Positions 54,745-63,076 are shown, numbered from the stretch's first letter. The stretch is DNA of 64,000 nucleotides from Chitinophaga sp. YR627 (GCF_900114995.1 NZ_FOUX01000001.1:620001-684000), one strand, 5' to 3'. Made by a program: numbers and translations. Notes: generated by a model not told the origin, from the letters alone.

Positions 54745-55056
54745 TTAATCAACAATCAGCATCCTGTGCTGCATCATCTTTTGAAGAAAAAGAAGGGTTT
54801 CCTGCTCGCAGAGTTGCATACTGATCGCATATTCCTGCATCAGTGCGTTTACGACATCATGAATAGCTACAGGCTGTTCCAGTTTTTCCCAGATAGCGCT
54901 GCCGACAGCATTGAGACCTATGTATTGTCCGTTATGGATGTCCATCAGGACGACTTCTTCTCCAATGCGGCTTACCAGGAAATTTCGCTCGTTTCGTCGC
55001 ACGATCGTTTCCTTACAGAGGGACGTTTGTACACTTTGTGACATATGTTTAAACAT
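54745..55056 (-). CDS. Lasso peptide B1 protein (PqqD-type leader-recognition element)
   Basis: This ~103-residue PqqD-fold RRE has the usual pattern: ETIVRRNERNFLVSRIGEEVVLMD, then LNAVGSAIWEKLEQP and YAISMQLCEQETLLFLQ. It should bind the precursor leaders and bring them to the B2 protease. It is encoded divergently from the kinase-B2-cyclase genes. Starts at 55092, 55056 and 55044 are possible. I chose 55056, since 55092 sits almost against the divergent ATG at 55096. Confidence 0.85.
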   Translation of the reverse strand: MFKHMSQSVQTSLCKETIVRRNERNFLVSRIGEEVVLMDIHNGQYIGLNAVGSAIWEKLEQPVAIHDVVNALMQEYAISMQLCEQETLLFLQKMMQHRMLIVD

Positions 55057-55095
55057 TAATGATAAGTTGCGTGTATATAGTATTGGTAACATAAA

Positions 55096-56016
55096 ATGAC
55101 CCGAAATAGTTTAACCTACATGCACAAATATTGGGGCTTCGGCCTGTTGATTTCGTCCGGAATTGAATTCCCTGAACTGATGCCTGCATCATCCCCGCAT
55201 ACAGATGTAACCATTACAATCGATGTAATTCCACAAATCTATGCGACAGCCACTTTCAGTACAGGACGTATTACGTATTATATGAATGATCGTGAACTGA
55301 TCTTTACGGTGGGAGATCTTGCGTCTTATTATATCGCTGATGGTAACAGGGTTATTATTTCCCCATTAACAACAGAAGTAGAAGACCGTTTCTTACGGAT
55401 GTTTGTACTGGCTGGCGCCATGGCGGGTATATTACAGCAACGCAAACAGCTGCCCCTGCATGCTGCGGGTATTGTGATGGAAGATGGACTGACACTGATC
55501 AGCGGACATTCAGGCGCGGGTAAGTCTACCACGCTTGCGGGCCTGCAGGAAAGAGGATACCGCATTTTTACAGATGATGTCACTGTCTTAAGACAATTGC
55601 CCGATGACGATTGCGTCCGGGGAATAGCGTCTTATCCCATGCTGAAACTCTGGGAACAATCCCTGCAAACTCTGCAATGGAATGACCGCTCTTTTCCGGT
55701 AATGCCGGGTATGGAGAAATATGGTATATTCTTTCACCAGCATTTTGATACACAGCATTATCCTGTCAGAAAAATAATACTGCTCTCTGCAGGGGAGGTC
55801 GATAAAATTCAGCATGAAGCGTTAAGTGGGAGTAAAGCTTTTACCCATATTGTGCAACATATCTATAAAGAGGTGTTATTCCGGCAACCTGCTACCCGGG
55901 CATTGTGTTTTGATACGATCAGCGCAATGACCAGACACGCAGAGACACATCTGATAAGACGTCCCTCGGTTTGTGACCCGGAACATTTGCTGAACACGGT
56001 AACAGCCTTGTTATGA
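55096..56016 (+). CDS. HPr-kinase-like protein of the lasso cluster
   Basis: This 306-residue kinase has a P-loop GHSGAGKST (residues 137-145), followed by FTDDVTVL in the position of the HprK catalytic loop. Such kinases in lasso clusters (ThcoK, PadeK type) phosphorylate the C-terminal Ser of the precursor. Of the three precursors here only the third ends in Ser. The stop overlaps the B2 ATG by 4 nt. ATG 55120 is an alternative start. Confidence 0.85.
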   Translation: MTRNSLTYMHKYWGFGLLISSGIEFPELMPASSPHTDVTITIDVIPQIYATATFSTGRITYYMNDRELIFTVGDLASYYIADGNRVIISPLTTEVEDRFLRMFVLAGAMAGILQQRKQLPLHAAGIVMEDGLTLISGHSGAGKSTTLAGLQERGYRIFTDDVTVLRQLPDDDCVRGIASYPMLKLWEQSLQTLQWNDRSFPVMPGMEKYGIFFHQHFDTQHYPVRKIILLSAGEVDKIQHEALSGSKAFTHIVQHIYKEVLFRQPATRALCFDTISAMTRHAETHLIRRPSVCDPEHLLNTVTALL

Positions 56017-56426
56017 AAATGAAACGCATATTTAAAGCATCTTTTCTGTTTGCAGAAGCCTGGATGTACCTGGGCGTGGCACGCGCGATGCTGCTATTTA
56101 TGCCTTTCCGGAAAATAGCGCCCATGCTGGGGGAATCTATCTATACAGATACGGCTGCTTTACCTTCTTCCCTGCGGCCGCAACGGATCAGGGCTGCTAT
56201 CACCAGAGCAGCATCCTGCGCTCCCTGGCGTACGAAGTGTTTTGAACAGGCCCTGGCAGGTAAACTGATGCTACGTTACAGAAGAATGCCCGGTGTTATT
56301 TTCTTTGGTGTCAATAAGGCCGGCACAGAGCTGAAAGCACATGCCTGGCTGGAATCAGAAGGCGTCATCATCACAGGGGCAAAAGGAATAGAACAGTATA
56401 CAGTTATCGCACGTTTTAAAAACTGA
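56013..56426 (+). CDS. Lasso peptide B2 protein (transglutaminase-like leader protease)
   Basis: This 137-residue protease of the lasso B2 family has the catalytic Cys76 in APWRTKCFEQAL and His110 in KAHAWLE. It cuts the leader from the precursor, aided by the PqqD-type B1. It starts in the kinase stop (ATGA) and ends 3 nt before the cyclase gene, so it is part of one operon. Confidence 0.93.
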   Translation: MKMKRIFKASFLFAEAWMYLGVARAMLLFMPFRKIAPMLGESIYTDTAALPSSLRPQRIRAAITRAASCAPWRTKCFEQALAGKLMLRYRRMPGVIFFGVNKAGTELKAHAWLESEGVIITGAKGIEQYTVIARFKN

Positions 56427-56429
56427 ACC

Positions 56430-58271
56430 ATGAGCGCGATCTATGGTATTATACATAAGAATGGAGATCCGGTATCGCAGGAAACTGCGCATATCATGGC
56501 CAGTGCCATGCGACACCGTGCGATAGATGGAGAAGGCAGCTGGCATGAAGAGAATGTTGTGCTGGGGCAGTGTATGCTGACATTTAAGGCAGCAGATAAA
56601 TCCTGGCCGATGCCGCTTGTAACAGATGATCTGGTCATAGTAGCGGATATTCGTATTGATAATGGTCCCTATATACGTAAACTCACCAACTCACCCAAAG
56701 AGGCGACCGATATAGAACTATTGCTGGCAGCGTTCCGTATGTGGGGACAGCATTGCGTGTATTATTTCAATGGAGAATTTGCTTTTGGTATATGGGAGCG
56801 GGAGCATAACCGGTTGTTTCTGGCAACAGATCGTGTAGGTTTCAAATCACTTTACTATTATGATACGCCGGATATGTTTATTTTCTGTACAGAGCAGAAA
56901 GGACTGCTGGCAGTAAAACCATTACCGCATTATTTCAATGAAGAAAGTCTCATTACTTACCACTTCCGTGATGGCGATCCCGTGGCCACACATACAAAGT
57001 ATGTGTATGCGTTATTGGGAGGCTATGGGTTGACCCTGGAAGACCGGTGTATGCGGCAGGTACGCTACTGGAATCCATCACCGGGTAAATACAGTTTTGA
57101 TGACGGAGAAGAATGTGCCTGGGAAATGCGGAACCTGCTTACAACTGTGGTAAAGAACAGGATCAGCACAGACCGTCCGATAGGTATTACACTCAGCGGC
57201 GGACTGGACTCTTCCTCGATCGCCTGTTTGCTGGCAAAGGAACTGGCCGCCGTCAACAAGCCCTTATATGCATTCTCTTCAGTACTGCCAGAAACGGCAC
57301 AGGGAAAGGATGAGAGAGCCTATATAGAACGGATACTCCGGCATTGTCCGAATATCATTCCAACGTTTGTAGATGCGCCTGCCTGTGGTCCGTTTGATGA
57401 TATCAGCGATGCATTTGACCGTGACGGAACATTTCCCAATCCATTCTTCTACATGGACCATGCAATATTGCGGGCAGCAAAGGAAAAAGGAGTGGGGGTC
57501 CTGTTCACCGGTTACGGAGGCGATCACTGGGTATCGTGGCAGGGGCATACTGTTATTTACAATATGCTTGCTGCAGGCCGTTATCAGCTGGTTTATCAGT
57601 TGATCATGGAGTTTGCGGAACAGGAACAACGACATCCCTTACAGATCGTTAAAAGAGAACTGGCCGCTCAGACTTCCATTTATCGTGCATTGCGGGGAGG
57701 GAGACGAAAATCGCTCAACGGTACCGCATTACGTAAAGAATTTATCCGCAAATATAAACAGATGATCGATCTGCGTCCGGTAACAGATGTTTTCGCTGCT
57801 ATGATGGATAATGTCACGAATGGCCGTGTTGGATTATTGCCGGCGCTGCTCTCGAACCGGAATGAAGCATATGGTATCATCTCCGCTGTCCCGCTGCTCG
57901 ACAGGACCGTGCTGGAGTACATGATGGATGTGCCCGATCAGATGTTCGTGTATAACGGTCATAAACGTAGCCTGATACGACATGCCATGGAAGGCATTGT
58001 TCCTGATGAAGTAATCTGGAGAAAGGATAAAGGCAAGTATTCGCCTGATTTTATGGCGCGCAGCCAGGCCGGGATACCACGAACGGGCGCGATCATACAA
58101 TCGCCTGAATACGCGCTGGCATTCGATAAATACCTCTCGGGACCTGCCATGTCTCAGCTGGCGGACGGTAATGAATTATCTGCTATCAGACTGATACAGG
58201 GTGTTATATGTAGCGAGGTAATTTCTGTTCTGCAAAAAAATGGGTATCTGTTTGATGGAAACTTTTCTTAA
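56430..58271 (+). CDS. Lasso peptide cyclase (asparagine-synthetase-like)
   Basis: This 613-residue protein forms the macrolactam between the core Gly1 amine and the Asp8 side chain after adenylation. The N-terminal glutaminase-like domain begins MSAIYGIIHK with no Cys at the position needed for glutamine hydrolysis, as in other lasso cyclases. The synthetase domain has the pyrophosphate loop SGGLDSSSIA (about residues 255-264), then GYGGDHWVSW and VPLLDRTVLEYM. The precursor genes start 29 nt downstream. Confidence 0.93.
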   Translation: MSAIYGIIHKNGDPVSQETAHIMASAMRHRAIDGEGSWHEENVVLGQCMLTFKAADKSWPMPLVTDDLVIVADIRIDNGPYIRKLTNSPKEATDIELLLAAFRMWGQHCVYYFNGEFAFGIWEREHNRLFLATDRVGFKSLYYYDTPDMFIFCTEQKGLLAVKPLPHYFNEESLITYHFRDGDPVATHTKYVYALLGGYGLTLEDRCMRQVRYWNPSPGKYSFDDGEECAWEMRNLLTTVVKNRISTDRPIGITLSGGLDSSSIACLLAKELAAVNKPLYAFSSVLPETAQGKDERAYIERILRHCPNIIPTFVDAPACGPFDDISDAFDRDGTFPNPFFYMDHAILRAAKEKGVGVLFTGYGGDHWVSWQGHTVIYNMLAAGRYQLVYQLIMEFAEQEQRHPLQIVKRELAAQTSIYRALRGGRRKSLNGTALRKEFIRKYKQMIDLRPVTDVFAAMMDNVTNGRVGLLPALLSNRNEAYGIISAVPLLDRTVLEYMMDVPDQMFVYNGHKRSLIRHAMEGIVPDEVIWRKDKGKYSPDFMARSQAGIPRTGAIIQSPEYALAFDKYLSGPAMSQLADGNELSAIRLIQGVICSEVISVLQKNGYLFDGNFS

Positions 58272-58300
58272 CTTCAGTTCATTCCAATCTAATATCACAT

Positions 58301-58429
58301 ATGAAAAACGAAACAACTCAATTAAAGACCTCATGGGAGACACCTGATATGACAGTGCTTCCTATTAATGAAATTACATTAGGCGCAGGAGCCGCTGGTA
58401 CAGATTTCGGATCCGAAATCAGTGTCTGA
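58301..58429 (+). CDS. Lasso peptide precursor A1
   Basis: This 42-residue precursor was found by hand translation. The leader has TSWETPDMTVLPINEITL, with the Trp12-x-x-Pro15 motif and Thr26 at core position -2. The predicted core is GAGAAGTDFGSEISV (15 residues), with the ring from Gly1 to Asp8. A perfect hairpin follows the stop. Leader residues are near-identical in A2 and A3, which makes the call strong. No Cys means a class II lasso. Confidence 0.9.
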   Translation: MKNETTQLKTSWETPDMTVLPINEITLGAGAAGTDFGSEISV

Positions 58430-58432
58430 TTT

Positions 58433-58460
58433 ATTACTGTCTGGGTTTCCAGACAGTAAT
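58433..58460 (+). terminator. Perfect 12-bp hairpin between precursor genes A1 and A2
   Basis: ATTACTGTCTGG and CCAGACAGTAAT form a 12-bp stem with a GTTT loop. It begins 4 nt after the A1 stop and is followed by CCATTTTCTT rather than a clean T-run. It probably acts as a partial terminator or RNase-protection element that sets A1 against A2/A3 levels. Confidence 0.6.
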
Positions 58461-58497
58461 CCATTTTCTTCCATTCCACTTAATCCTGACTCACGTA

Positions 58498-58635
58498 ATG
58501 AAAAACAATACGCAACAACTGCTACTTACCTGGGAAACGCCAGAAATGGTCGTACTACCCATTCATGACGTTACACTTGGCGAAGCTGGATCCGGTTCAG
58601 ATTTTGCCGCCGAATGGGAAGTCAGTGCCGGATGA
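58498..58635 (+). CDS. Lasso peptide precursor A2
   Basis: This 45-residue precursor has a leader containing LLLTWETPEMVVLPIHDVTL with the same Trp-x-x-Pro and Thr at -2. The predicted core is GEAGSGSDFAAEWEVSAG (18 residues), with ring Gly1-Asp8 and a tail rich in acidic residues plus one Trp. Its TGA overlaps the A3 ATG by 4 nt (ATGA), so A2 and A3 are translationally coupled. Confidence 0.9.
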   Translation: MKNNTQQLLLTWETPEMVVLPIHDVTLGEAGSGSDFAAEWEVSAG

Positions 58636-58757
58636 AAAACGATATATCTTCACATCTGCTTACCTGGGAATCCCCTGACATGACAGTGCTCCCCATTAAT
58701 GAGGTAACACTTGGTTACTGGTACTTCGGCGGTGATGTATTTGGAGAATTAAGTTAA
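58632..58757 (+). CDS. Lasso peptide precursor A3
   Basis: This 41-residue precursor has a leader with LLTWESPDMTVLPINEVTL. The predicted core is GYWYFGGDVFGELS (14 residues), with ring Gly1-Asp8 and four aromatic residues. It is the only core that ends in Ser, the residue phosphorylated by lasso-cluster HprK-like kinases. The stop is 3 nt from the end of the convergent formyltransferase gene. Confidence 0.9.
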   Translation: MKNDISSHLLTWESPDMTVLPINEVTLGYWYFGGDVFGELS

Positions 58758-58760
58758 GAC

Positions 58761-59666
58761 TTATCCCAGTTTAATACCCTGCCGTATGCCGTACATACCT
58801 GCATAATAAACGGGTATATATCCATCCTGCAGGTACAGCATGTTTGTTTTGATGGTTGTGCCGCCCGCGCAGGCAATATGGAAGATGTCATCCTGTACCA
58901 GTATGGTACCAGGAGCAGCATCCGTCTGTGTTCCTGTGGGGGTGCCGTCCATCAGTTTTAATTCCTGTCCGTTAAAGATCGTAATAGCGCCTCTGTTCCA
59001 TGGATTGCATGCCCGTATCAGATTACTTACCTCAACTGGCGTCATCTTTTCCCAATTGATCATCACATCCTGTAGCTGTGGCCGTTTGTAATATTTCGCA
59101 GGCGTATTTCCGTTATTAATTTCGGGAAGCGGCAGGCGTTGCTGTATGGCTCCCATGATAGTCCAGACGCCTTCAATGCAGAATTGTGCACATAACTGGT
59201 TGACCATGGCATAGTGATAATGCGGCTGGTCCGGAATGCTCTTTGCCCATACGACTGTACCCGCATCAAATTTTTCAGATAGTACATGTATGGTGAATCC
59301 CAGTGTGGGTTGTCCGGTTTTTAGTTGCCAGAATACAGGTGATGGTCCGCGGAAGGAAGGTAACGGACCGCTATGGATATTAAAAGCGGGTATTCCCCCG
59401 AAACGCCTTATATCCAGCAGATAACGGTATCCGTAGACAAATACGACTTCCGGCCTGGTCGTTTCCAGCCAGTAGTAGACGTCTGTATCAGGGTCTCTTT
59501 CCGTCTGCATGGGCAGTTTGGTGGTATGGATAAATGCCTGTACTTTCTGTTGAGCGACAATGTCTTCTGTCGGTGAAAAGAAAATACACACTTGCATGCC
59601 ATGGCTTGCAAGTGTGTAGGCGAGGGGAATGAAATAATCGCTGCCTGTTATAATTCCTACTTTCAT
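58761..59666 (-). CDS. Formyltransferase-family protein
   Basis: This 301-residue protein resembles methionyl-tRNA and sugar formyltransferases that use 10-formyl-THF. The catalytic Asn-His-Asp set is visible in FNIHSGPLPSFRGPSP and SEKFDAGTVVW. The C-terminal ~90 residues (VEVSNLIRACNPWNRGAITI) resemble the C-terminal domain of such enzymes. It lies 8 nt after the third tail-collar gene on the same strand, so it is probably expressed with that operon, though it abuts the lasso precursors. The substrate is unknown. Confidence 0.85.
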   Translation of the reverse strand: MKVGIITGSDYFIPLAYTLASHGMQVCIFFSPTEDIVAQQKVQAFIHTTKLPMQTERDPDTDVYYWLETTRPEVVFVYGYRYLLDIRRFGGIPAFNIHSGPLPSFRGPSPVFWQLKTGQPTLGFTIHVLSEKFDAGTVVWAKSIPDQPHYHYAMVNQLCAQFCIEGVWTIMGAIQQRLPLPEINNGNTPAKYYKRPQLQDVMINWEKMTPVEVSNLIRACNPWNRGAITIFNGQELKLMDGTPTGTQTDAAPGTILVQDDIFHIACAGGTTIKTNMLYLQDGYIPVYYAGMYGIRQGIKLG

Positions 59667-59674
59667 ATTTTGTC

Positions 59675-60253
59675 TTAAGAGCTTGGATAGATACCGTACA
59701 AAGCTATAATATAATTTATTGTTACGTATGGCATCATATTGTCGTGTGCCTGTGTGCCACCTATAGGGGTGATAGAAGCAGGGTCCATCAGGGCATTGGG
59801 AATGGTTGTACCACCGCCTGGCAAAGGAAGTGTGGTATACAGGTTGACATCCGGATAGGCAGTTGGACCGGTATTGTTATTACCATTTGTAGCAGCCAGC
59901 ATGTTGTTGACAGGATCGCCGGTAGTGGCAGTGGTATTGACTGCCATCAGCGGATGTGTATGATTGGGAATATTACTTGTCAGCAGCGTAATATTAGGGC
60001 TGCCAGCTGCCTGGCCGAGGATATAGTTGCCGCTACCGCCAGTAGGGGAGATTTGACCGATACTGATTGGTACTCTTACACGCAGATCAGGCAGGGCAAA
60101 GGTCGTAATGCCATCCCCGCCGTATTGTGTACCGATCAGGCTGAATAGCGCATCATACTGACTGATGGCTAGCAGGCTTCCATTACATACGGACCAGTTC
60201 ACAGGCGCAAAGTTGCCCGCAAATAATCTGATCTCTCCCAGATAATTATCCAT
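59675..60253 (-). CDS. Phage-tail-collar (Mdp-like) family protein 3
   Basis: This 192-residue protein starts with YLGEIRLFAGNFAPVNWSVC, then LLAISQYDALFSLIGTQYGG and TFALPDLRVRVPIS. These are tail-collar motifs shared with microcystin-dependent (MdpB) proteins. A Gly/Thr/Asn-rich middle and the end PYVTINYIIALYGIYP follow. It is the third paralogue in a row. No signal peptide is seen. Confidence 0.88.
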   Translation of the reverse strand: MDNYLGEIRLFAGNFAPVNWSVCNGSLLAISQYDALFSLIGTQYGGDGITTFALPDLRVRVPISIGQISPTGGSGNYILGQAAGSPNITLLTSNIPNHTHPLMAVNTTATTGDPVNNMLAATNGNNNTGPTAYPDVNLYTTLPLPGGGTTIPNALMDPASITPIGGTQAHDNMMPYVTINYIIALYGIYPSS

Positions 60254-60277
60254 AAAATCTTTTTAGAGGTTTGACAT

Positions 60278-60829
60278 TTAGTTGCGTGAAGGGAATATGC
60301 CTTGTGTTGCGATGCAGTAGATAAGGGTCAGGTACGGCATCCTGTTATCATGCGGAAGGCCACCGCCCGTTGCTGTTACAGAAGGAGCCATCTCTACCAG
60401 AGGGGTCGTCGCAGGGGCAAAGAGATTGACAGTGCCGGTGTTTTGTCCCGGTTGTGTCGGACTGCTGGGGGTGTTTGCGTTACCGAAGTAGTTTGTATTG
60501 GGACTACCCTGATCGTAAGAAACATTCACTTTCACAGGATGGGAGTGTGGAGCCAGGTTATTAGGCACTAGTGTAACGGTTTCCGTACCGGCGGCTTCGC
60601 CGATATTATAGACCGTACCAGTGGTACTCTGGCCTGTACCGACAATCGCACGGCCATTTAGATTGGGTAACATAAAGTTAGTAGTGCCATTGCCGCCATA
60701 GTAGACGCCCAGTAATGCAAAAAGCGCCTGGTTTTGGGCAATAGCCAGTGTTTGTCCGCTACAGGATACCCAGCCTCTGGGGATGTGTGTATAAGGGAAC
60801 AAACGGATCTCTCCGAGATAGTTTTCCAT
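60278..60829 (-). CDS. Phage-tail-collar (Mdp-like) family protein 2
   Basis: This 183-residue paralogue of its neighbours opens with YLGEIRLFPYTHIPRGWVSC, followed by QALFALLGVYYGGNG and FMLPNLNGRAIVGTG. The end is MPYLTLIYCIATQGIFP. Spacing to the next gene is 24 nt. The family may have lectin-like or surface roles. No other phage genes are present. Confidence 0.88.
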   Translation of the reverse strand: MENYLGEIRLFPYTHIPRGWVSCSGQTLAIAQNQALFALLGVYYGGNGTTNFMLPNLNGRAIVGTGQSTTGTVYNIGEAAGTETVTLVPNNLAPHSHPVKVNVSYDQGSPNTNYFGNANTPSSPTQPGQNTGTVNLFAPATTPLVEMAPSVTATGGGLPHDNRMPYLTLIYCIATQGIFPSRN

Positions 60830-60870
60830 GGTTTAAGATGAAGATAAGGTGAGGAAATGTGGTGAAATGC

Positions 60871-61425
60871 TTACGGGTGTTGAGGGAACACACCACTGGC
60901 GCATATACAGTAGGTCATTGCCAGATAGGGGTCCATGTTATTATGAGGGACGCCGCCGCCTGCAATACCGATAGCCTGCGGATTTAATGTGGCGCCTGAA
61001 GTATTGTTGGAATAAGCAACAACACCTTTGCCTGGCCCGCTACTGAACGCATTCGTCAGATATGCATTGGGGCCTGGTTGTGAAATAGCCGCTGCCGTTT
61101 GTGCCAGACTGGTACGGACAACTGCCTGCATCATGTGCGTGTGCGCAGGTATGGTGGCCGTTGTCAGCGTGACGTTCTCACTGCCGCCCTTTACCCCGGG
61201 TACGCCGAATGAAGGGTTTTGCAGGTTGATGCCTATCGCTGCAACACCACGAAGATCAGGAACCGCGAAAGTAGTGGTGCCATTACCGCCGTAATTGGTA
61301 CCCAGGATTGAAAACAGGGCAGGATTACTTTGAATGGAATAGATGGCGCCGTTACAGGGAAGCCATCCCGTAGGTGTAAAATTGAATCCAAAGGCTCTTA
61401 TCTCGCCTATGTACGCATCTGCCAT
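60871..61425 (-). CDS. Phage-tail-collar (Mdp-like) family protein 1
   Basis: This 184-residue protein is the first gene of the four-gene minus-strand operon. It starts AYIGEIRAFGFNFTPTGWLPC, then ALFSILGTNYGGNGTTTFAV and PDLRGVAAIG, ending YLAMTYCICASGVFP. It has the same length and plan as the two downstream genes. Confidence 0.88.
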   Translation of the reverse strand: MADAYIGEIRAFGFNFTPTGWLPCNGAIYSIQSNPALFSILGTNYGGNGTTTFAVPDLRGVAAIGINLQNPSFGVPGVKGGSENVTLTTATIPAHTHMMQAVVRTSLAQTAAAISQPGPNAYLTNAFSSGPGKGVVAYSNNTSGATLNPQAIGIAGGGVPHNNMDPYLAMTYCICASGVFPQHP

Positions 61426-61621
61426 AAGGGGTGCTTTTTTTGGGTGAATAATAAATGATAAAAGATTACAAAATGTATGACTACATCAAAAAAGTGGAGT
61501 TAGCGCATTCTGTTTTTCATGGAACTGGTAATTACTTCAGGGAAACATTTTTTAACTCTGTAGCAGGTATATTTTTCTGTTTAAGTTATTTCTAAGTTAA
61601 TGGAACTGAATGGGAAATAAA

Positions 61622-61663
61622 AATTTAAGGGGAAATAAAAGACTTTTTATTTCCCCTTAAATT
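61622..61663 (-). terminator. Perfect 19-bp-stem terminator after the TetR gene
   Basis: Arms 61622-61640 and 61645-61663 are perfect inverted copies around a 4-nt loop. On the minus strand a T-rich run follows (TTTTTATTT), so it ends the TetR transcript and insulates the tail-collar operon. Confidence 0.85.
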
Positions 61664-61696
61664 CGGTAAATATATATTAATAGGTATGATGCCCGT

Positions 61697-62278
61697 TTAG
61701 CCGAGTACGGAAAGTGCCACTTTCACAATATCATCCAGCGACTTCTTATCCGGTCTTGCCTGTCCGCTGATACGCAGACCACTGTACGTATTGAAGAGAT
61801 GTTTTGCGATCGCCTGCGGCGTAAAGGTTTTGCTGATCTCACCCTGTTGCTGCGCCTCCTTTACCCATTGCTGGAAAAGATGTTCCATGGCGTCTGTATT
61901 CTGTAACACCAACGTACCCACTTCTTCATCTACATTGGAAAGTTCTGTTGTGGTATTGACCATCAGACATCCATCCCTTTTATCATCCCGCAGGATAACA
62001 TCCACCATGTATTTAAACGCGATCTTTATTTTCTTCAAAGGAGAACTGGTCCCGCCCACAGCCTGCATCAGCGATTTCTCCTGATCCGACAAATAATAGT
62101 TCAGACAACGCATGAACAGACTGTGCTTGTCGCCAAAAGAGTTGTACAAACTGGAACGACTCAATCCTGTTGCCCTGGTAAGATCATCCATCGACGTACC
62201 GTTATATCCCTTATGCCAGAATAATTCGGTCGCTTTCTGTAACACTGTTGCTTCATTGAATAATACTTCTTTAGGCAT
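61697..62278 (-). CDS. TetR/AcrR-family transcriptional repressor
   Basis: This 193-residue regulator has a TetR helix-turn-helix in residues about 8-55: ATELFWHKGYNGTSMDDLTRA, then TGLSRSSLYNSFGDKHSLF. A ligand-binding C-terminal domain like TetR_C of the AcrR group follows. ATG 62278 is preferred over TTG 62311, since the latter would place the start inside the operator. Matching palindromes lie before this gene and before the SDR gene. Confidence 0.93.
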   Translation of the reverse strand: MPKEVLFNEATVLQKATELFWHKGYNGTSMDDLTRATGLSRSSLYNSFGDKHSLFMRCLNYYLSDQEKSLMQAVGGTSSPLKKIKIAFKYMVDVILRDDKRDGCLMVNTTTELSNVDEEVGTLVLQNTDAMEHLFQQWVKEAQQQGEISKTFTPQAIAKHLFNTYSGLRISGQARPDKKSLDDIVKVALSVLG

Positions 62279-62292
62279 CGTACGATAGTTTG

Positions 62293-62312
62293 TTTGGAAT
62301 AGTCGTTCCAAA
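62293..62312. promoter_or_regulatory. TetR operator 1 (autoregulatory)
   Basis: TTTGGAA and TTCCAAA, 7-bp arms with a 6-nt spacer, lie 15 nt before the TetR ATG. The half-site TTGGAA matches the two operators at 63134 and 63167. Confidence 0.65.
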
Positions 62313-62326
62313 TGTACGAAAAAAAA

Positions 62327-63076
62327 TTATAATGTACTCATGCCACCGTCTGCAATCAGCTCAGCACCCAGCAGGAAAGTGGAGTCATCAGAAGCCAGGA
62401 AGAGGACTGTTTTTGCGATTTCTTCCGGCGTACCAAAACGGCCCATAGGTATGCTGGATAATATGCCGCTGGCAGTAGCAGACAATTGCTCTTCGGACAG
62501 ACCCAGTTTGCCATAAAGCGGTGTAGAAACCGGACCAGGACTTACGGCATTCACGCGGATCTTTTTGCTCAGGAATTCTGCGGAAAGATTTCTGATCAAC
62601 GTTAACTGCGCCGCTTTACTCGCTGCATAAACAGCGGCATTCGCCATACCGATATGTGCATTGATAGAAGTGTTCAGTACGATAGAAGCGCCTTCTTTCA
62701 GTAAAGGCAGTAATTGCTGTACGGTGAAATAAGAACCTTTCACGTTAATGTTGAACTGTTCATCAAAGAAAGCCTCATCCGCATTTTCAATAGGGGAAAA
62801 TTTTGCTACGCCTGCATTCAGGAATATAATGTCGATCACCGGATGTATGGCTGCTACCTGTGCCTGTAACTGTTTGATGTCTTTCATACTGCCTGTATCA
62901 GAGACAATACCCTTTGCTGACTGACCCAGTTCTGCAACCGCTTTGTCCACTGACTCCTTATTACGGCCCGTAATGATCACCTGTGCGCCTTCTGCAATGA
63001 AAAGCTGTGCTGTTGCAAAACCAATACCGCTGTTACCGCCGGTAATTACTGCCACTTTATTCTGTAACCTGTTCAT
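62327..63076 (-). CDS. Short-chain dehydrogenase/reductase
   Basis: This 249-residue NAD(P)-dependent SDR has the cofactor loop TGGNSGIGFATA and Arg in ITGRNKES, which suggests NADP. Other motifs are NAG, catalytic Ser in NTSIN and YAASKAA. It ends with the usual ADGGMSTL. Repressor and target share palindromic operators, so this enzyme is the likely target of the TetR protein and may detoxify the inducer. The substrate is unknown. Confidence 0.93.
   Translation of the reverse strand: MNRLQNKVAVITGGNSGIGFATAQLFIAEGAQVIITGRNKESVDKAVAELGQSAKGIVSDTGSMKDIKQLQAQVAAIHPVIDIIFLNAGVAKFSPIENADEAFFDEQFNINVKGSYFTVQQLLPLLKEGASIVLNTSINAHIGMANAAVYAASKAAQLTLIRNLSAEFLSKKIRVNAVSPGPVSTPLYGKLGLSEEQLSATASGILSSIPMGRFGTPEEIAKTVLFLASDDSTFLLGAELIADGGMSTL

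Noticed and set aside
58761..61425. Prophage remnant suggested by three tail-collar proteins
   Set aside because: No integrase, capsid, terminase or other tail genes are nearby, and tail-collar/Mdp proteins are common stand-alone genes.
62279..62311. Longer TetR start at TTG 62311
   Set aside because: The start codon would sit inside the operator, and the added residues are unlike TetR N-termini.
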